In this document: positions 1 to 10,100 of the stretch, piece after piece | How the letters are laid out: the number at the start of each line of letters is the position of its first letter | Position numbering within the stretch: position 1 is the first letter of the stretch | NCBI GenBank assembly: GCA_905221615.1 | Contig: CAJNDT010004013.1 | Location: forward strand, 209,501-273,500 | From: Symbiodinium sp. CCMP2592 | Taxonomy: Eukaryota; Sar; Dinophyceae; Suessiales; Symbiodiniaceae | DNA length: 64,000 bases | Reading direction: 5' to 3' | Notes under the pieces: model-generated | What the model saw: the letters and a program-made list of their open reading frames with translations, nothing else | Databases searched by the model: none | Told to the model about the DNA's origin: nothing | Translations under genes and position numbers: made by a program

Positions 1-2
1 CA

Positions 3-119
3 GAGTCTACGACGCAAAGCCAATGCATCCCGGAGTCCGGCTCCATGGGCTCTCGCGCGCCCACAGACTGCGCCTTCTTCGGCACCGGTGGTTCTTCTGG
101 ATCCGACATGGATCTCTGA
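3..119 (+). CDS. C-terminal end of an unknown protein (partial)
   Basis: The window opens inside a coding-like stretch. Frame 3 reads 38 codons and stops at TGA 117-119, ending in a hydrophilic S/G/D-rich tail (SSGSDMDL). Third codon positions are mostly G or C, as in the confident genes here. The other two plus frames are also open over this stretch, so the frame choice rests on composition and is uncertain. Upstream exons lie outside the window. I do not recognise a family. Positions 120-890 after it show no convincing coding signal. Confidence 0.35.
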   Translation, partial: ESTTQSQCIPESGSMGSRAPTDCAFFGTGGSSGSDMDL

Positions 120-889
120 CAACGCGCAGCTTAGAGCCCAGTAACATTCGGAGGTTGCTTACTGCCTCGTAGCGTTTGTTGCTGTTTGCTGAGTCAGTGG
201 CTGGGTGCGGAATGAACTAGGCTCTGATAATGCAAGTCCCCATTCAACACCAGATCAGACGGACATCAAACCTTGGAGCCAAAGGACCGTGGTTGATACC
301 TGTCGAACGCTACCTAAGCCCCAAACTCTTACACCAAGTGCAACGAGTCTGGCAACCCGTGTCCGTTCAATCCCTGTCTGTGAATCTCAACCATACGTTC
401 TAACCCCTCAACTCTCACTGCATGAGCTTCTAGACTGAAAATGTTCCTGCTTGGGGAGAAGCCGGGATATGTTTGCTAGTTGTCAAGTCGAGCTAAGGAC
501 AGGTTGCGAGTGAACGGCGGGGCATGGTTTTGTGTTTTCAAGACTTGGTTATCAAGTAAGGACAGCAACAGGACGGTTTGACGTGGAAATGCGGAGTAGG
601 GTGTGTGATTCCCACTTCGGGCATTAAGGGGTTGGGACAGCCCCGAAGCGTTCGCTATGTCTGCTGAGTGTACAATACGATGTTTTCGTCCCTGGCCTTG
701 CGAGACAGCTTCAAGCCGACGGAAGCCTTTCGCGTCGCAGCCGCAGATCTGTTGAGCAGAGTTCAGGTTAGGTGTGTGTGATGCTCGGACCACATGTAGG
801 TGCTAGAGCACAAGACAGACACCGTGTAATCAGATTATTTTTCTTCTGTAGCAGGACACAGGGACAGTAGGCTGGCTTCCTAACTTTGC

Positions 890-1330
890 TGCTTCAGTCA
901 GTTGAAGCTTAGTAGATCGTAGCACGTGGTCGTGCAAGTCATTGGCATCGGAGACGGGAAGACGATTGGCTTCAGGCTTTTGAAAACCAGGACCAGGACC
1001 ACAGTCCAGCACACCTGCGCCGTTTGACATGAAGTTGCTCTACCGAAATGGACTACTTAGAGCTAGGTATCTTTCTTCGGGGTGCTGCGTGCGGGTGGCA
1101 GCTTGCGGGCCCCTATAAGCACCTCAAGCCTTGTTTCCTTGGGGTGTAGGGTTTGGACTGGACCGGGATCGCAAGGTTAAAGGGAGGCACAGCCTCTGGC
1201 TGCACAGCCGCAAAGCCGGACGCCCAACCGAAGCCGAGCGAGCGCAGTTCGACAGGATAGGGTCAGCCCGGACACCCTGCCCGAGTTCGGGTGAGCACAG
1301 GAGACCCAAATCCTGAGAAAGAACTAGAGC
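890..1330. repeat. Diverged third copy of the 5.1-7.2 kb duplicated unit
   Basis: About 440 bp align by eye with 5100-5860. Shared landmarks include 'gttgc(c/t)ctaccgaaa', 'gtagggttggac(c)tgg', 'ggacgccca(g/a)ccgaagc(t/c)gagcga' and 'gagcacaggagaccca'. Divergence is far higher than between the two copies at 5.3-7.2 kb, so this is an older member. No conserved coding frame spans it. The flanking 1330-2060 has degenerate TTTAGGG-like motifs and nothing recognisable. Confidence 0.6.
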
Positions 1331-2124
1331 CTGCTACTTGACCTGTTTAAGTTCTACGGTTTTATGCGTGTCGGCCATCAGTCTAAATCAATCCCAATCG
1401 GCAATCATTCAAGAGGTTGACTGACCGCCAGCTGACAGGCATTAGATAACCGATTGTAGCATCCAGGGTACAACTTAGCTACATTCAGTGACCCTGAGCC
1501 GACAGCTCGAGGTCTTGACAGTGGCCTGTGACAGGTCGTTGAAGTAGCAGGTCTGGATGAAGATCTCTCCTGTCGGGCTTTGGGTATGGATTTCAAGATC
1601 GGTGTCCGAGCTTTCGGGTGTGCTCAGCTTTGGGGTTATAGAGTTTAGGGTTTGGGCTCTGTGGTTTCGGGCAGGGTTGGGGTTCGGGGTTACAGTGCGG
1701 GCTTTGGGGTTCCAGGTTTCAGACAAACACCGTCCCAAAAGCCCCAACCCCATGACCAAGGCCAAACCCCTACCCAAGTGAACCCAGGAACAGAAAGCCA
1801 ACACATATCACCGTGAATCTCAAGCCCGAAACCCCACTCCTTTATATCACCGCAAAAAGCGTTGCGAGTAAGGGATAATGAAAGTGTGCTCAAGAATTCT
1901 ACAATCCTGCTATACCCGACCTATGCCTAGGATCTACAATGTATGACCCGCCAGCCCGAGCACATCTCTCACCCCGGTGTGAAAAAACCACCCCTCGGGC
2001 CCGCGAGTGCAAATTAAGTACTCTTGCGCTTCATGGTGTTGCTGCTGCGCTACTCTTCTTGCTCAAACCATTTGAGCATTACGGGTAATGTGCAACTTGT
2101 AACTGGAACCTTGCAACTTTGCAC

Positions 2125-3408
2125 TCAAGGAGAGCGGGGAACGCCCCACGTGACTATTGTGCCATCGGCTCGGACAGCAGCAAAGCCATAATGAGAGGCC
2201 TGGATGTACTGTACACCTACAAGCTGCTCCTGCACAGCATTGACGTCGGTGTGTTCCGCGTAGCCGTGGCCCCACGTGACGACGGTTCCGTCACTCTTCA
2301 AAGCCGCGAAATTGTTCCGGCAGGCTTGGATCATGATCGTCCCCTGTGGGTCTGGAAAAGGGTCAAGAAACAAAAGGTAGTTCCACGGCACGACGGAACC
2401 GTCTGCAAGAAGGGCAGCAAACATAAAGTCACTGGCCTGGATCGCTATCACGTTCTTCAGCTGATGCTGAACACGTGTGCTGTCGCCTCCGGCGCTGCCG
2501 CTACCCCAAGTCACCACACGTCCATTGGCCAGAATTGCCGCGAATGCCAACTGTGAAGCTGCGATGCATTGAACGTTCTGAAGCTCTGTCTGCAATGATT
2601 CTGTCAACTCCAACTGATCGTCACCCCAGCTTACAACCGTTCGATCGTCACGGATGGCGGCGAATCCAACACCATTAGCCTGAATATGCTGCACATTCCG
2701 GAGCTGAGCCTGCACGACACTGCTGTCGCCACCGGTTCCATGAAAACCCCAAGTCACGACCGAACCATCACCAAGGATGGCAGCAAAAGCTGATTTTGTG
2801 CTGTTGATCTTCTCCACGTTCTGGAGCACATGCTTCACAGAGCTGCTGTCGCCACCGTTTTCAGGATCTCCCCAAGTCACCACGGAACCATCACCACGAA
2901 TGGCAGCAAAAGCTGTTTCTGTGCATTGGATCTGCACCACATTGTGCAGCTCATCCTGCACAGCACTGCTGTCACCACCACTGCCAGCATCACCCCAGGT
3001 TACGACCCGTCCGTCACCACGAATGGCTGCAAAAGCTTTGACATTGGCTTGAATCTGTTGCACATTGTTCAATGCATCCTGCACATCCATGCTGTCGCCA
3101 CCGAATTCAGGATCGCCCCAAGTGATAACGGAACCGTCGCAGGCAATGGCAGCAAAGGCCTTAAGCGTGCTCTGGATCTGTTGCACATTTCTGAGCAGCT
3201 TGTCGTTCGCAGGGTCAATGTAGCCACCCGCCTTTGGGCAGCCCCAACACATAACATTTCCATCACCCAAAATGGCAGCGAAAGCAGTGACTGTGGTCTG
3301 AAGTTGAACGGCGGTGACGTGCATCATCAGCCGTTCGCCGCCCTGAAGCCCAGCTGCCTCGAGGGTGAGAGTCGGGTCCAGGGGCGTGCCAGACGAGTCC
3401 AGCAGCAT
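2125..3408 (-). CDS. RCC1/HERC-like repeat protein
   Basis: The frame has 427 codons and about nine tandem ~50-residue repeats of the form F-A-A-(I/L)-x-x-D-G-x-V-V-T-W-G, followed by G-G-D-S-S-x-V-Q-x-x-L-x-N-V-x-x-I-Q. These resemble single blades of RCC1-type beta-propellers. Proteins of this kind are very numerous in dinoflagellates and are often labelled HERC2-like; none of the HECT ligase domain is present. The N-terminus (LLDSSGTPLDPTLTLEAAGLQGGE) looks like the end of a ubiquitin-like fold. The frame stays open upstream of the Met at 3408 for at least 40 codons, so the true start is probably in an upstream exon. It ends in VPRSP and a TGA. Function is unknown; protein-protein interaction is the usual inference. 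Confidence 0.85.
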   Translation of the reverse strand: MLLDSSGTPLDPTLTLEAAGLQGGERLMMHVTAVQLQTTVTAFAAILGDGNVMCWGCPKAGGYIDPANDKLLRNVQQIQSTLKAFAAIACDGSVITWGDPEFGGDSMDVQDALNNVQQIQANVKAFAAIRGDGRVVTWGDAGSGGDSSAVQDELHNVVQIQCTETAFAAIRGDGSVVTWGDPENGGDSSSVKHVLQNVEKINSTKSAFAAILGDGSVVTWGFHGTGGDSSVVQAQLRNVQHIQANGVGFAAIRDDRTVVSWGDDQLELTESLQTELQNVQCIAASQLAFAAILANGRVVTWGSGSAGGDSTRVQHQLKNVIAIQASDFMFAALLADGSVVPWNYLLFLDPFPDPQGTIMIQACRNNFAALKSDGTVVTWGHGYAEHTDVNAVQEQLVGVQYIQASHYGFAAVRADGTIVTWGVPRSP

Positions 3409-3682
3409 GGCATCAACAACCGGGCCCCACTTTCTAAGACGGAGACCTTGTAGCCTACACGGCTTAAGGGCCTCTTTGCACTTTTGGGTGAGGGTTCCGA
3501 TTCAGGTTTAGGATAGCTTTCTATAATGGGTCCTCTCAGGAGTCGAGTACAGCAGTGATTCGAACGACGGTAAAGCCAACGAACACGAAGAACTGCACCT
3601 CACCGCACACACCGCAGAAGACACTGACCACCTTCTAGCACGAAGTGTCCCTGGTTGACACTAGAACACCCCAAACGTACTA

Positions 3683-3868
3683 CTACAGTTCCTGCAAACA
3701 ACCGGAAGCCAGCAGAGTGTTCTCGGATCGGTCCTCATCGTGGGTCACAACTGCACCGTCAGCCCGGAAGGCTGAACTGGCCACCTGCCCCGGCTCAAGC
3801 GGAATCGTTATCGTTTTTGTTCTGCTCTTATCGTTTTCAGTACTTTGGATTACTTTCAAACCGTCCAA
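3683..3868 (-). CDS. Possible exon between the RCC1-like and SR-rich genes
   Basis: A 61-codon minus frame lies between the stop of the SR-rich gene (3921) and the RCC1-like gene. It contains A-F-R-A-D-G-A-V-V-T-H, which resembles one blade motif of the adjacent RCC1-like protein (F-A-A-x-x-A-D-G-x-V-V-T-W). It may be a decayed or upstream exon of that gene, or 3' untranslated sequence of the SR-rich gene. No splice model was proved. Confidence 0.25.
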   Translation of the reverse strand: MDGLKVIQSTENDKSRTKTITIPLEPGQVASSAFRADGAVVTHDEDRSENTLLASGCLQEL

Positions 3869-3920
3869 TGATCCAGCACGTTTTGCGGCACCGCTGGCTC
3901 ACTTGACATGGCGACCATAT

Positions 3921-4604
3921 TTATTGGTCTCTCGTCTCCTCTACATCCCCAAGCTTTTGCACGAATGATGCCTCACTTGGCCGGTCTGCGGTGGAGTCCG
4001 CACTGGGGTTCTCGGTCATCTCACTGGGGTCCTCGGTCTCAGGCCACTCAGGTGACTCAAGTCGTCCTTCTGTCTCTGCATCCTCCTCAGGTAACTCAAG
4101 TCGCCGCCGTGCCCTCTGTGCGTCCACTCGGGCCAAGTGTGCCTGCCATCGTCTGTCATCCTCCCTTTCCCATGCCCGTTGCCTGTGGTTCTCTTCTCTG
4201 AGCCTTTGACGTACCTTCCGGTATAAGAAAACCGGTGAGCCGAACGGCGAGGCCCCCTGCTGCACCTCCGCAGCCTCCGGGACCACGGCCACCGCCCCCT
4301 GCGACCTCCGCGACCTGGGCGATGTCCGCGATCTGTGCGATCTCCGGGACCTGTGCGATCGGGATCTCCGCGATCTGTACGATGTAGATCTCCGCCGCGA
4401 AATGTGCGATCTAGATCTCCGCGATCCCCGCGATCTCGATCTCCGCGATTTCCGCGATCTTTGGGATCTCCGCGATCTCGATCTCCGTGATCTGGATCGT
4501 CTCCGCGATCTAGATCTCCGCGTCGATCTCCGTGATCTGGATCTCCGCGAGCTCGAACTGGACGCAGCAGAACCAGCCGGCGGGGTGGAGCTCAACTCTT
4601 CCAT
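3921..4604 (-). CDS. Arginine/serine-rich (SR-like) protein
   Basis: A 227-codon frame starts MEELSSTPPAG. Residues ~18-105 form an RS domain of alternating Arg-Ser/Arg-Arg-Ser dipeptides. A short A/V/P linker follows, then a charged helical stretch (~130-180) rich in R, E, Q and W that could form a coiled coil, and an acidic E/P/S tail. RS domains are typical of splicing factors and other nuclear speckle proteins, but no RRM is visible in this exon, so it may be an SR-related factor or lack an upstream RRM exon. The RS region is built from 'gatctccgcgat'-like repeats on the plus strand. Met 4604 is the first in-frame Met. Confidence 0.7.
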   Translation of the reverse strand: MEELSSTPPAGSAASSSSSRRSRSRRSTRRSRSRRRSRSRRSRSRRSQRSRKSRRSRSRGSRRSRSHISRRRSTSYRSRRSRSHRSRRSHRSRTSPRSRRSQGAVAVVPEAAEVQQGASPFGSPVFLYRKVRQRLREENHRQRAWEREDDRRWQAHLARVDAQRARRRLELPEEDAETEGRLESPEWPETEDPSEMTENPSADSTADRPSEASFVQKLGDVEETRDQ

Positions 4605-4627
4605 GACAGGCGAAGATGAGCTGAGCC

Positions 4628-4850
4628 ACCTAGGCCTATAATGGCTATGAGCTACAGCTGCCTAGACCTATAGCCTATGTTGTGGCTATGAGCTACAGCT
4701 GCCTTCAATGAACTTCTGTTCCAGTGCATCTGCTGCTCGATGCTGTAGTGTGCTCAGCTAAGTGGACTTATCTGCTAGTGCCTCTGGTGCTCAATGCTGT
4801 AGGCGCCTAGTAAGCCTACTGGACTCTGAGCCTCCATGGGCTACTCGCAT
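4628..4850. repeat. Short imperfect repeats upstream of the SR-rich gene
   Basis: A 22-bp segment ('tggctatgagctacagctgc') occurs twice about 50 bp apart, followed by a pair of 'tct(g)gtgctc(a/g)atgctgtag' units. The stretch lies just 5' of the SR-rich gene and could include its promoter or 5' UTR; no dinoflagellate spliced-leader sequence or TATA-like box was recognised. Confidence 0.4.
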
Positions 4851-5073
4851 GTTCTGCTTGAAAAGAACTCGAGCCTTGCAACGGGATAGCCACTGGACAA
4901 TCTAGACGCCTCCCTCAAACAATATCCGTGAAAATATGCCCCGCCCAGCACTCTTGCTTCCCATTGTCGTATCGAGCAAATCTTTCGAACCCACCCTGCC
5001 TTGAGTCTAAATCCACACCTAGAACCCCAAACCCTTCGGAAACAACTATATTAAATTTTCTGGAGCCTTAACG

Positions 5074-5244
5074 TCACCATAGACCTGAAGCTCTGAAAAA
5101 CCCTTTCAGATGAGGTTGGAGTTCGACAAGCTGCATCGGGATGAATAGTTGCAGGCTGACTCTTCCCGGGTTGTCATGGGCATCAGAAATGGGAAGAGGC
5201 TTGACTTCAGGGAGTCTTTGGAGTACCAGGACCAAAGAATCCAT
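5074..5244 (-). CDS. Small hypothetical ORF (56 aa) in a duplicated block
   Basis: An ATG at 5244 opens a 56-codon frame ending at TGA 5076-5074. Its centre (LPISDAHD) corresponds to LPVSDAND in the diverged copy near 960, in the same frame, but neighbouring positions carry indels and many replacement changes. It could be a fragment of an old gene caught in the duplication. I do not recognise a family and no splice partner was found. Confidence 0.22.
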   Translation of the reverse strand: MDSLVLVLQRLPEVKPLPISDAHDNPGRVSLQLFIPMQLVELQPHLKGFFRASGLW

Positions 5245-5330
5245 AAATTCACTCCAGAATCCCGGGCACCTGTGCGTTCGGCACCAAGGCAGGCGGAGGC
5301 CAATGGAAACTAAAGTCTAAGGCTACTTTC

Positions 5331-6085
5331 ATGATCACGGGGTGGCAATGGTCAGGTGTCGTCATGTTGCCCTACCGAAAGTTGTTCTGCGACCTCCTCT
5401 GGATTTTAGCTGGCTGACTCCCATGCGTTGTGTGTTCTCATATGCATCAGCCGACTGTGGGCAGAACGGCGTGGCTGCAAGGATTTGAGGCCTATCGTTC
5501 CGGCTACAATGCTGCTGAAGGCTTGTTGCAGGGTTTGGGCCTCGGGCAGGAACTCTTTGGGGCTAGATATTTTTGGTGTTTCGGGGTGCTGGGTGCCGGT
5601 GGCAGCTGGTGGGCCTCTATGAGAGTCTCAAGTTTGTTTTTGGGGTGAGGTTGAGGTGTAGGGTTGGACCTGGGCCTGGATCTCGAGGCCCAAAGAGTGA
5701 ACACAGCCTATAGCTGGAGACCCGCAAAACAGGACGCCCAGCCGAAGCTGAGCGAGCGCAGCCCGACAGGATAGGGTCAACCTGGACACCCTGGCCGAAG
5801 CCGGATGAGCACAGGAGACCCAGATCCTGATAAAAACCCTGCGCCCTGAAATCCTTGAACTCACCACCAGGGCCCCGTCTGGTGTTGCTGGCGCCAGGGG
5901 GTTTGCGATCGGGCTTAGGGTCTAAGGTTTAGGGTCCGGGCTTAGGGATAGATTTTCGGAAGGATGTCCTAGAATCTGAACAGACCTCCGAACATCCAAA
6001 ATCTCTCGGCCCCAAGACCTTAAAACCTCGACCCTGTATCGTCTACAGATCTCGCTTGGCTTGACCGAGCATGACCGTGGAGACC
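5331..6085. repeat. 755-bp duplicated block, copy 1
   Basis: Near-identical to 6425-7177 (offset 1094 at the left end). The match starts at 'atgatcacggggtggcaatgg' and ends near 'gaccgagcatgaccgt', with scattered substitutions. No conserved open frame dominates; the open frames in it differ by stops between copies. Confidence 0.85.
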
Positions 6086-6424
6086 CCCATACGCGACACC
6101 CACAAACCCACAACGACCTGATTCGCAATCTCACCACCCGCTGAAGCCTAAATGCAATTTAGAGTAAAAGATTATAGGGATCGCTTCTTATATTCAGGGT
6201 CCGGGTCTTATATTGATTATGCGTTAAGCCAGAACGAACGGGACAAGAGCTTAAGAACATGGGGTGGCTCCGCCAAAACCCTGAACTCCGAATCCAAATA
6301 GCATCCATCCAGTCCAGCACAGGACTCTGAACCCTGAATCCTACGAGTATTCCTTGAAACAAACCCCTTACCCTGAACCGTACATCTTGGTGCTATCTCT
6401 TCAAGAAGCCCACGACCTGCTTTC
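6086..6424. repeat. Satellite fragment between the two 755-bp copies
   Basis: This spacer carries the same sequence as the satellite arrays further right: 'aacccacaacgacctgattcgcaatctc', then the 'ggatcgcttcttatattcagggtc' tag and 'gcttaagaacatggggtggctcc'. It is an isolated single-copy insert of the satellite family far from the main arrays. Confidence 0.7.
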
Positions 6425-7177
6425 ATGATCACGGGGTGGCAATGGTCGGGTGTCGTCATGTTGCCCTACCGAAAGTTGTTCTGCGACCTCCTCTGGATTT
6501 TAGCTGGTTGACTCCCATGCCTTGTGTGTTCTCATATGCGTCAGCCGACTGTGGACGGAACGGCGTGGCTGCAAGGATTTGAGGCCTATCCTTCCGGCTA
6601 CAATGCTGCTCAAGGCTTGTAGCAGGGTTTGAGCCTAGGGCAGGATTTCTCTGGGGCTAGATATTTTTGATGTTTCGAGATGCTGGGTGCAGCTGGCAGC
6701 TGGTGGGCCTCTACGAGAGTCTCAAGCGCGTTTTTGCGGTGAGGTTGAGGTGTAGGGTTGGACCTGGGCCTGGATCTCGAGGCTTAAAGAGTGATCACAG
6801 CCTATGGCTGGACACCCGCAAAACTGGACGCCCAGCCGAAGCTGAGCGAGCGCAGCCCGACGGGATAGGGTCAACCTGGACACCCTGGCCGAAGCCGGAT
6901 GAGCACAGGAGACCCAGATCCTGATAAAAACCCTGAGCCCTGAAATCCTTGAACTCACCACTGGGGCCCCGTCTTGTGTTGCTGGCGCCAGGGGGTTTGC
7001 GATCGGGCTGAGGGTCTAGGGTTTAAGGTCCGGGCTTACGGATAGATTTTCGGAAGCATTTCCTAGAATCTGAACAAACCTCCGAACGTCCAAAATCTCT
7101 CGGCCCCAAGACCCTAAAACCTCGACCCCGTATTGTCTACAGACCTCGCCTGGCTTGACCGAGCATGACCGTCGAGA
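6425..7177. repeat. 755-bp duplicated block, copy 2
   Basis: Direct-orientation partner of 5331-6085. Beyond 7177 the copies diverge abruptly and the sequence becomes a run of degenerate 'ccctaaaccctgaacc' motifs (7180-7550) with no coding signal. Confidence 0.85.
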
Positions 7178-7558
7178 CCATGCACCCCGGAACCCTACAT
7201 TGCAAACCTCAGACTCTGAACCTTAAACCTCAAGCCCTAAGTCCTATACCCTCAAGCCTAAATTCCGAAACCTGAACCGGAACCCGAATCCTAAGTACTA
7301 CACCCCAACCTTCAGCCCCGACGCCCTGAGACCAAAAGTTTCTAAATATGAACCCGAACAAATACTACTTTGGAGCCTTTGCGTAGTGTCACACCCTGAC
7401 TAGACGCCTTATGGTTTAATTACAGGGTGCTCTACGTAAACCTGTCCGACACCTAAGCGGTATACACCCGAAACCTGACACCCTGAACCCTACACCCTGA
7501 GAACTGGGCACTACACGCTAAGTCCTGAACCCTAGGTCTTAAGCCCTAAACCCTATAG

Positions 7559-7645
7559 ACTCCTAACGGACGAGTTCACCCGTCCTAACGGACGAGTGTT
7601 AACCCGTCCAAACGGACGAGCATGAGCCCGTCCTGACGCACGAGC
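7559..7645. repeat. Four tandem 22-24 bp units with hairpin potential
   Basis: Units of 'gacgagt..acccgtcctaacg' repeat four times. Each contains 'cgtcc-taac-ggacg', a 5-bp inverted repeat with a 4-nt loop. They sit immediately 5' of the 'caagcccatccaggcgag' minisatellite. Confidence 0.55.
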
Positions 7646-7679
7646 GTTTCCTGATTCTACCTGAATCTGAAATCTGTCA

Positions 7680-7960
7680 AAGACCCGGGGCAAGCCCATC
7701 CAGGCAGGCCCCCAAAACCCTGAGCAAGCCCATCCAGGCGAGCTCCGAAAATAACCCTGGGCAAGCCCATCCAGGCGAGCCCTCAATTCCTGAGCAAGCC
7801 CCTCAGGCGAGTTCGAATCCCCCCGAACCAGGCTGAAGAACCCCATCCCGCCCGAGCACGCTGACCCAGTGGGCTTCCCGGCCGCAGCCCAAACAAATCA
7901 AGCTCGCTGCCACATGACAGAGGATGCTTTCAGGAAAAAGCCGTAAGCAACAGCAGCAGC
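7680..7960. repeat. Minisatellite element 'caagcccatccaggcgagccc', copy 1
   Basis: Four to five units of ~34-37 bp are followed by a unique tail ('gccacatgacagaggatgctttcagga'). The same array plus tail recurs at 53900-54250. The minus strand is open in several frames (ARLDGLAQG / PAWMGLPRV), which is a property of the repeat and not evidence for a protein. 7960-8640 after it is AT-rich and featureless. Confidence 0.7.
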
Positions 7961-8659
7961 ACTACAGAAAGCAACGGCGGTTATGCATTGCTGTTGGGTC
8001 CTAGTAGCAGTAGGACTACCAGCAGTCGTAGTCTGGATTCGTCTATTTAAACTTCAGCGTCATTCGGATAACTTTCCTGAAATGAACTCGCTTGACAGCA
8101 TCAGCCTCACCTCTTAAGCTAGACCTTGCAACACAATTATATACCCTCACCCGAATATCGTATGAAAAATGTGCAGAACAGCCTCCGGCCTAAGACTCGT
8201 ACCCCCCCAAGATGTAAACAGACTCATCAGAAATACGAGATTAGGGTATGTTTCGATCACACGTCTTCTTTGGGCGGGAAGCTTCAGCGTCTAGATTGAC
8301 AAAAGAGTAATTAGATAGGCTATTTAAATAAAACCAACATGTACAGGGAACCTAAACACCAAGACCCCAACCAATAAGGTGGCATCTGGATCTGTGCCCA
8401 AACTGGGAATCCCCGACAACTAGAAAGGTTTGACTGGATGCTGCTGGCAGCCCCCCACAAAAAAGATCCTGCACGCTAAGCCCGATTCCAGGACTTCTAG
8501 CCACAACGAACTAAGGGTGTGAGGTTTAGGCTATCGAAGGGTTTCGGCTTCAGGGCATCAGTAGGGTTGAAGGGTTCAGGAGTAATGGCTATCTATATAT
8601 CCCACTATCTACAGCTGCATGATTCCTTATCCACCTGGTTGCAGGAGCTGTCGATCCAG

Positions 8660-10100
8660 ATCGCAACCATGCAGAGCACCACTTCTTAGCACCCATATTA
8701 GAGGAGCAATGCAACTGTATAAAAGAGTATGATCTCTACATCTGCTATACCCCAAGCCCTGTTGACACTCTGTTGAAACCCTACACATCGACTATGCACC
8801 TATAGTATCTCTCCATATCGCAACCATGCTGCGCCCACCACTACTTAGAACCCACGATGGACGAGCAATGCAATTATATATATATATATAGATACAAACC
8901 ATCGAAACGAAACATAAAGCTATACCCCAATCCCCCTTCAGGACGTGCACATCCCGCATGATGTATATTGGTCGTGTACTTCAGAATATTGCAACCATGC
9001 AGAGCCCGCCACTACCTAGAACCCAAGATGGGCGAGCAAGGCAATGTATATGTGTATATATATATATACATATGTGTATAACCATAGCAACGAAACTGAA
9101 GCTATACCACAATTCCCCTTGAAGACCCCGCACATCCCGCTTGAGATGTATATTAGTCCTGTACATATATTGCAACCATGCAGAGCCCGCCACTACCAAG
9201 AACCCAAGATGGGCGAGCAATGCAATGTATATGTATATATATATATATATATATGTATAACCATCGAAACGAAACTGAAGCTATACCACAATTCCCCTTA
9301 AAGACCCCGCACATCCCGCTTGAGATGTATATCATGTCCTGTACATATATTGCAACCATAAGAGCTCGCCACTACCTAGAACCCCAGATGGGCGAGCAAT
9401 GCCACGTATCTGTGTATATATATATATGTGTATGTACTCACGAAACGAATCCATATGCTCTAATACTCCTTCAAGAACCCACACATCCCGCCTGAGATGT
9501 ATCGGTCCTATACTTCACATATATATATATATGTATATTGCAACCATGCAGAGCCCGCCACTACCTAGAACCGAAGATGGACGAGCAATGCAATGTACTG
9601 TGTATATGTTAAATTAGAGCTATTCCCCAAGCGTTTGCAAACCTTGCACATCCCTCCTGAAATCTATTCTGCCATATTACAACCATGCAGAGTCCGCCAC
9701 TACCTAGAACCCAATTGGCCGAGCAATGCAGTGTATATTGTATGCTACACACCCAGGCGCCTTCAAAACACCGCACATCATTATGCAACAGGGAATATAG
9801 ATTATCCTGAAGTACATTTAAACCATAGTTTATATATGTACTTCAGGATAATCTGTATTCCATGTTGCAACCATGCAGAGACCGCCACTACCTAGAACAC
9901 AATCGGGTAATGCTATATTATGGAACTAAAGCTCTCCCTTTGAATACCCCGCACAACGATCTCGTGCTATTTCATATTGAACCATGCAGAGCCCGCCACT
10001 ACCTAGAACCCAAAATGGTCGAGTACCGCAGTGTCTTACATGATTATCTAGAACTATTCCCGAAGGCCTTTCAAAACCCTGCACAACCTGCTACCTGAAT
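8660..10100. repeat. Nine-copy ~115-190 bp tandem array with embedded TA tract
   Basis: The segment 'gcaaccatgcagagcccgcc' begins units near 8667, 8821, 8991, 9172, 9353, 9540, 9681, 9865 and 9980. Each unit continues 'actacctagaaccca(a)gatgggcgagcaatgcaa', a variable TA microsatellite, 'gaaacgaa..', then 'ccccgcacatcccgc'. The outer copies are most diverged and the central 8991-9353 copies most alike, consistent with recent central expansion. Open frames across it read IYIYIY from the TA tracts and are not genes. Confidence 0.85.
9784..9869. repeat. Long near-perfect inverted repeat (34-bp arms)
   Basis: Arms 9784-9817 and 9836-9869 are reverse complements with about two mismatches; the inner 19 bp match exactly. 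The 18-bp loop itself contains a short palindrome around 'cata'. It lies between tandem units seven and eight of the surrounding array. Confidence 0.85.

Noticed and set aside
7808-7832. tRNA T-arm-like string gagttcgaatcccccc
   Set aside because: No D-arm or anticodon arm can be folded upstream; it belongs to the minisatellite.
7553-7846. 97-codon minus frame with ARLDGLAQG repeats
   Set aside because: Same minisatellite at 53900-54310 is open in multiple frames; no splice or start context.
9044-9495. 85-105 codon frames with IYIYIY runs
   Set aside because: Translation of the nine-unit array and its TA tracts.
8660-10100. Regularly spaced repeats considered as a CRISPR-like array
   Set aside because: Units are contiguous tandem repeats without unique spacers, and the context is eukaryotic.
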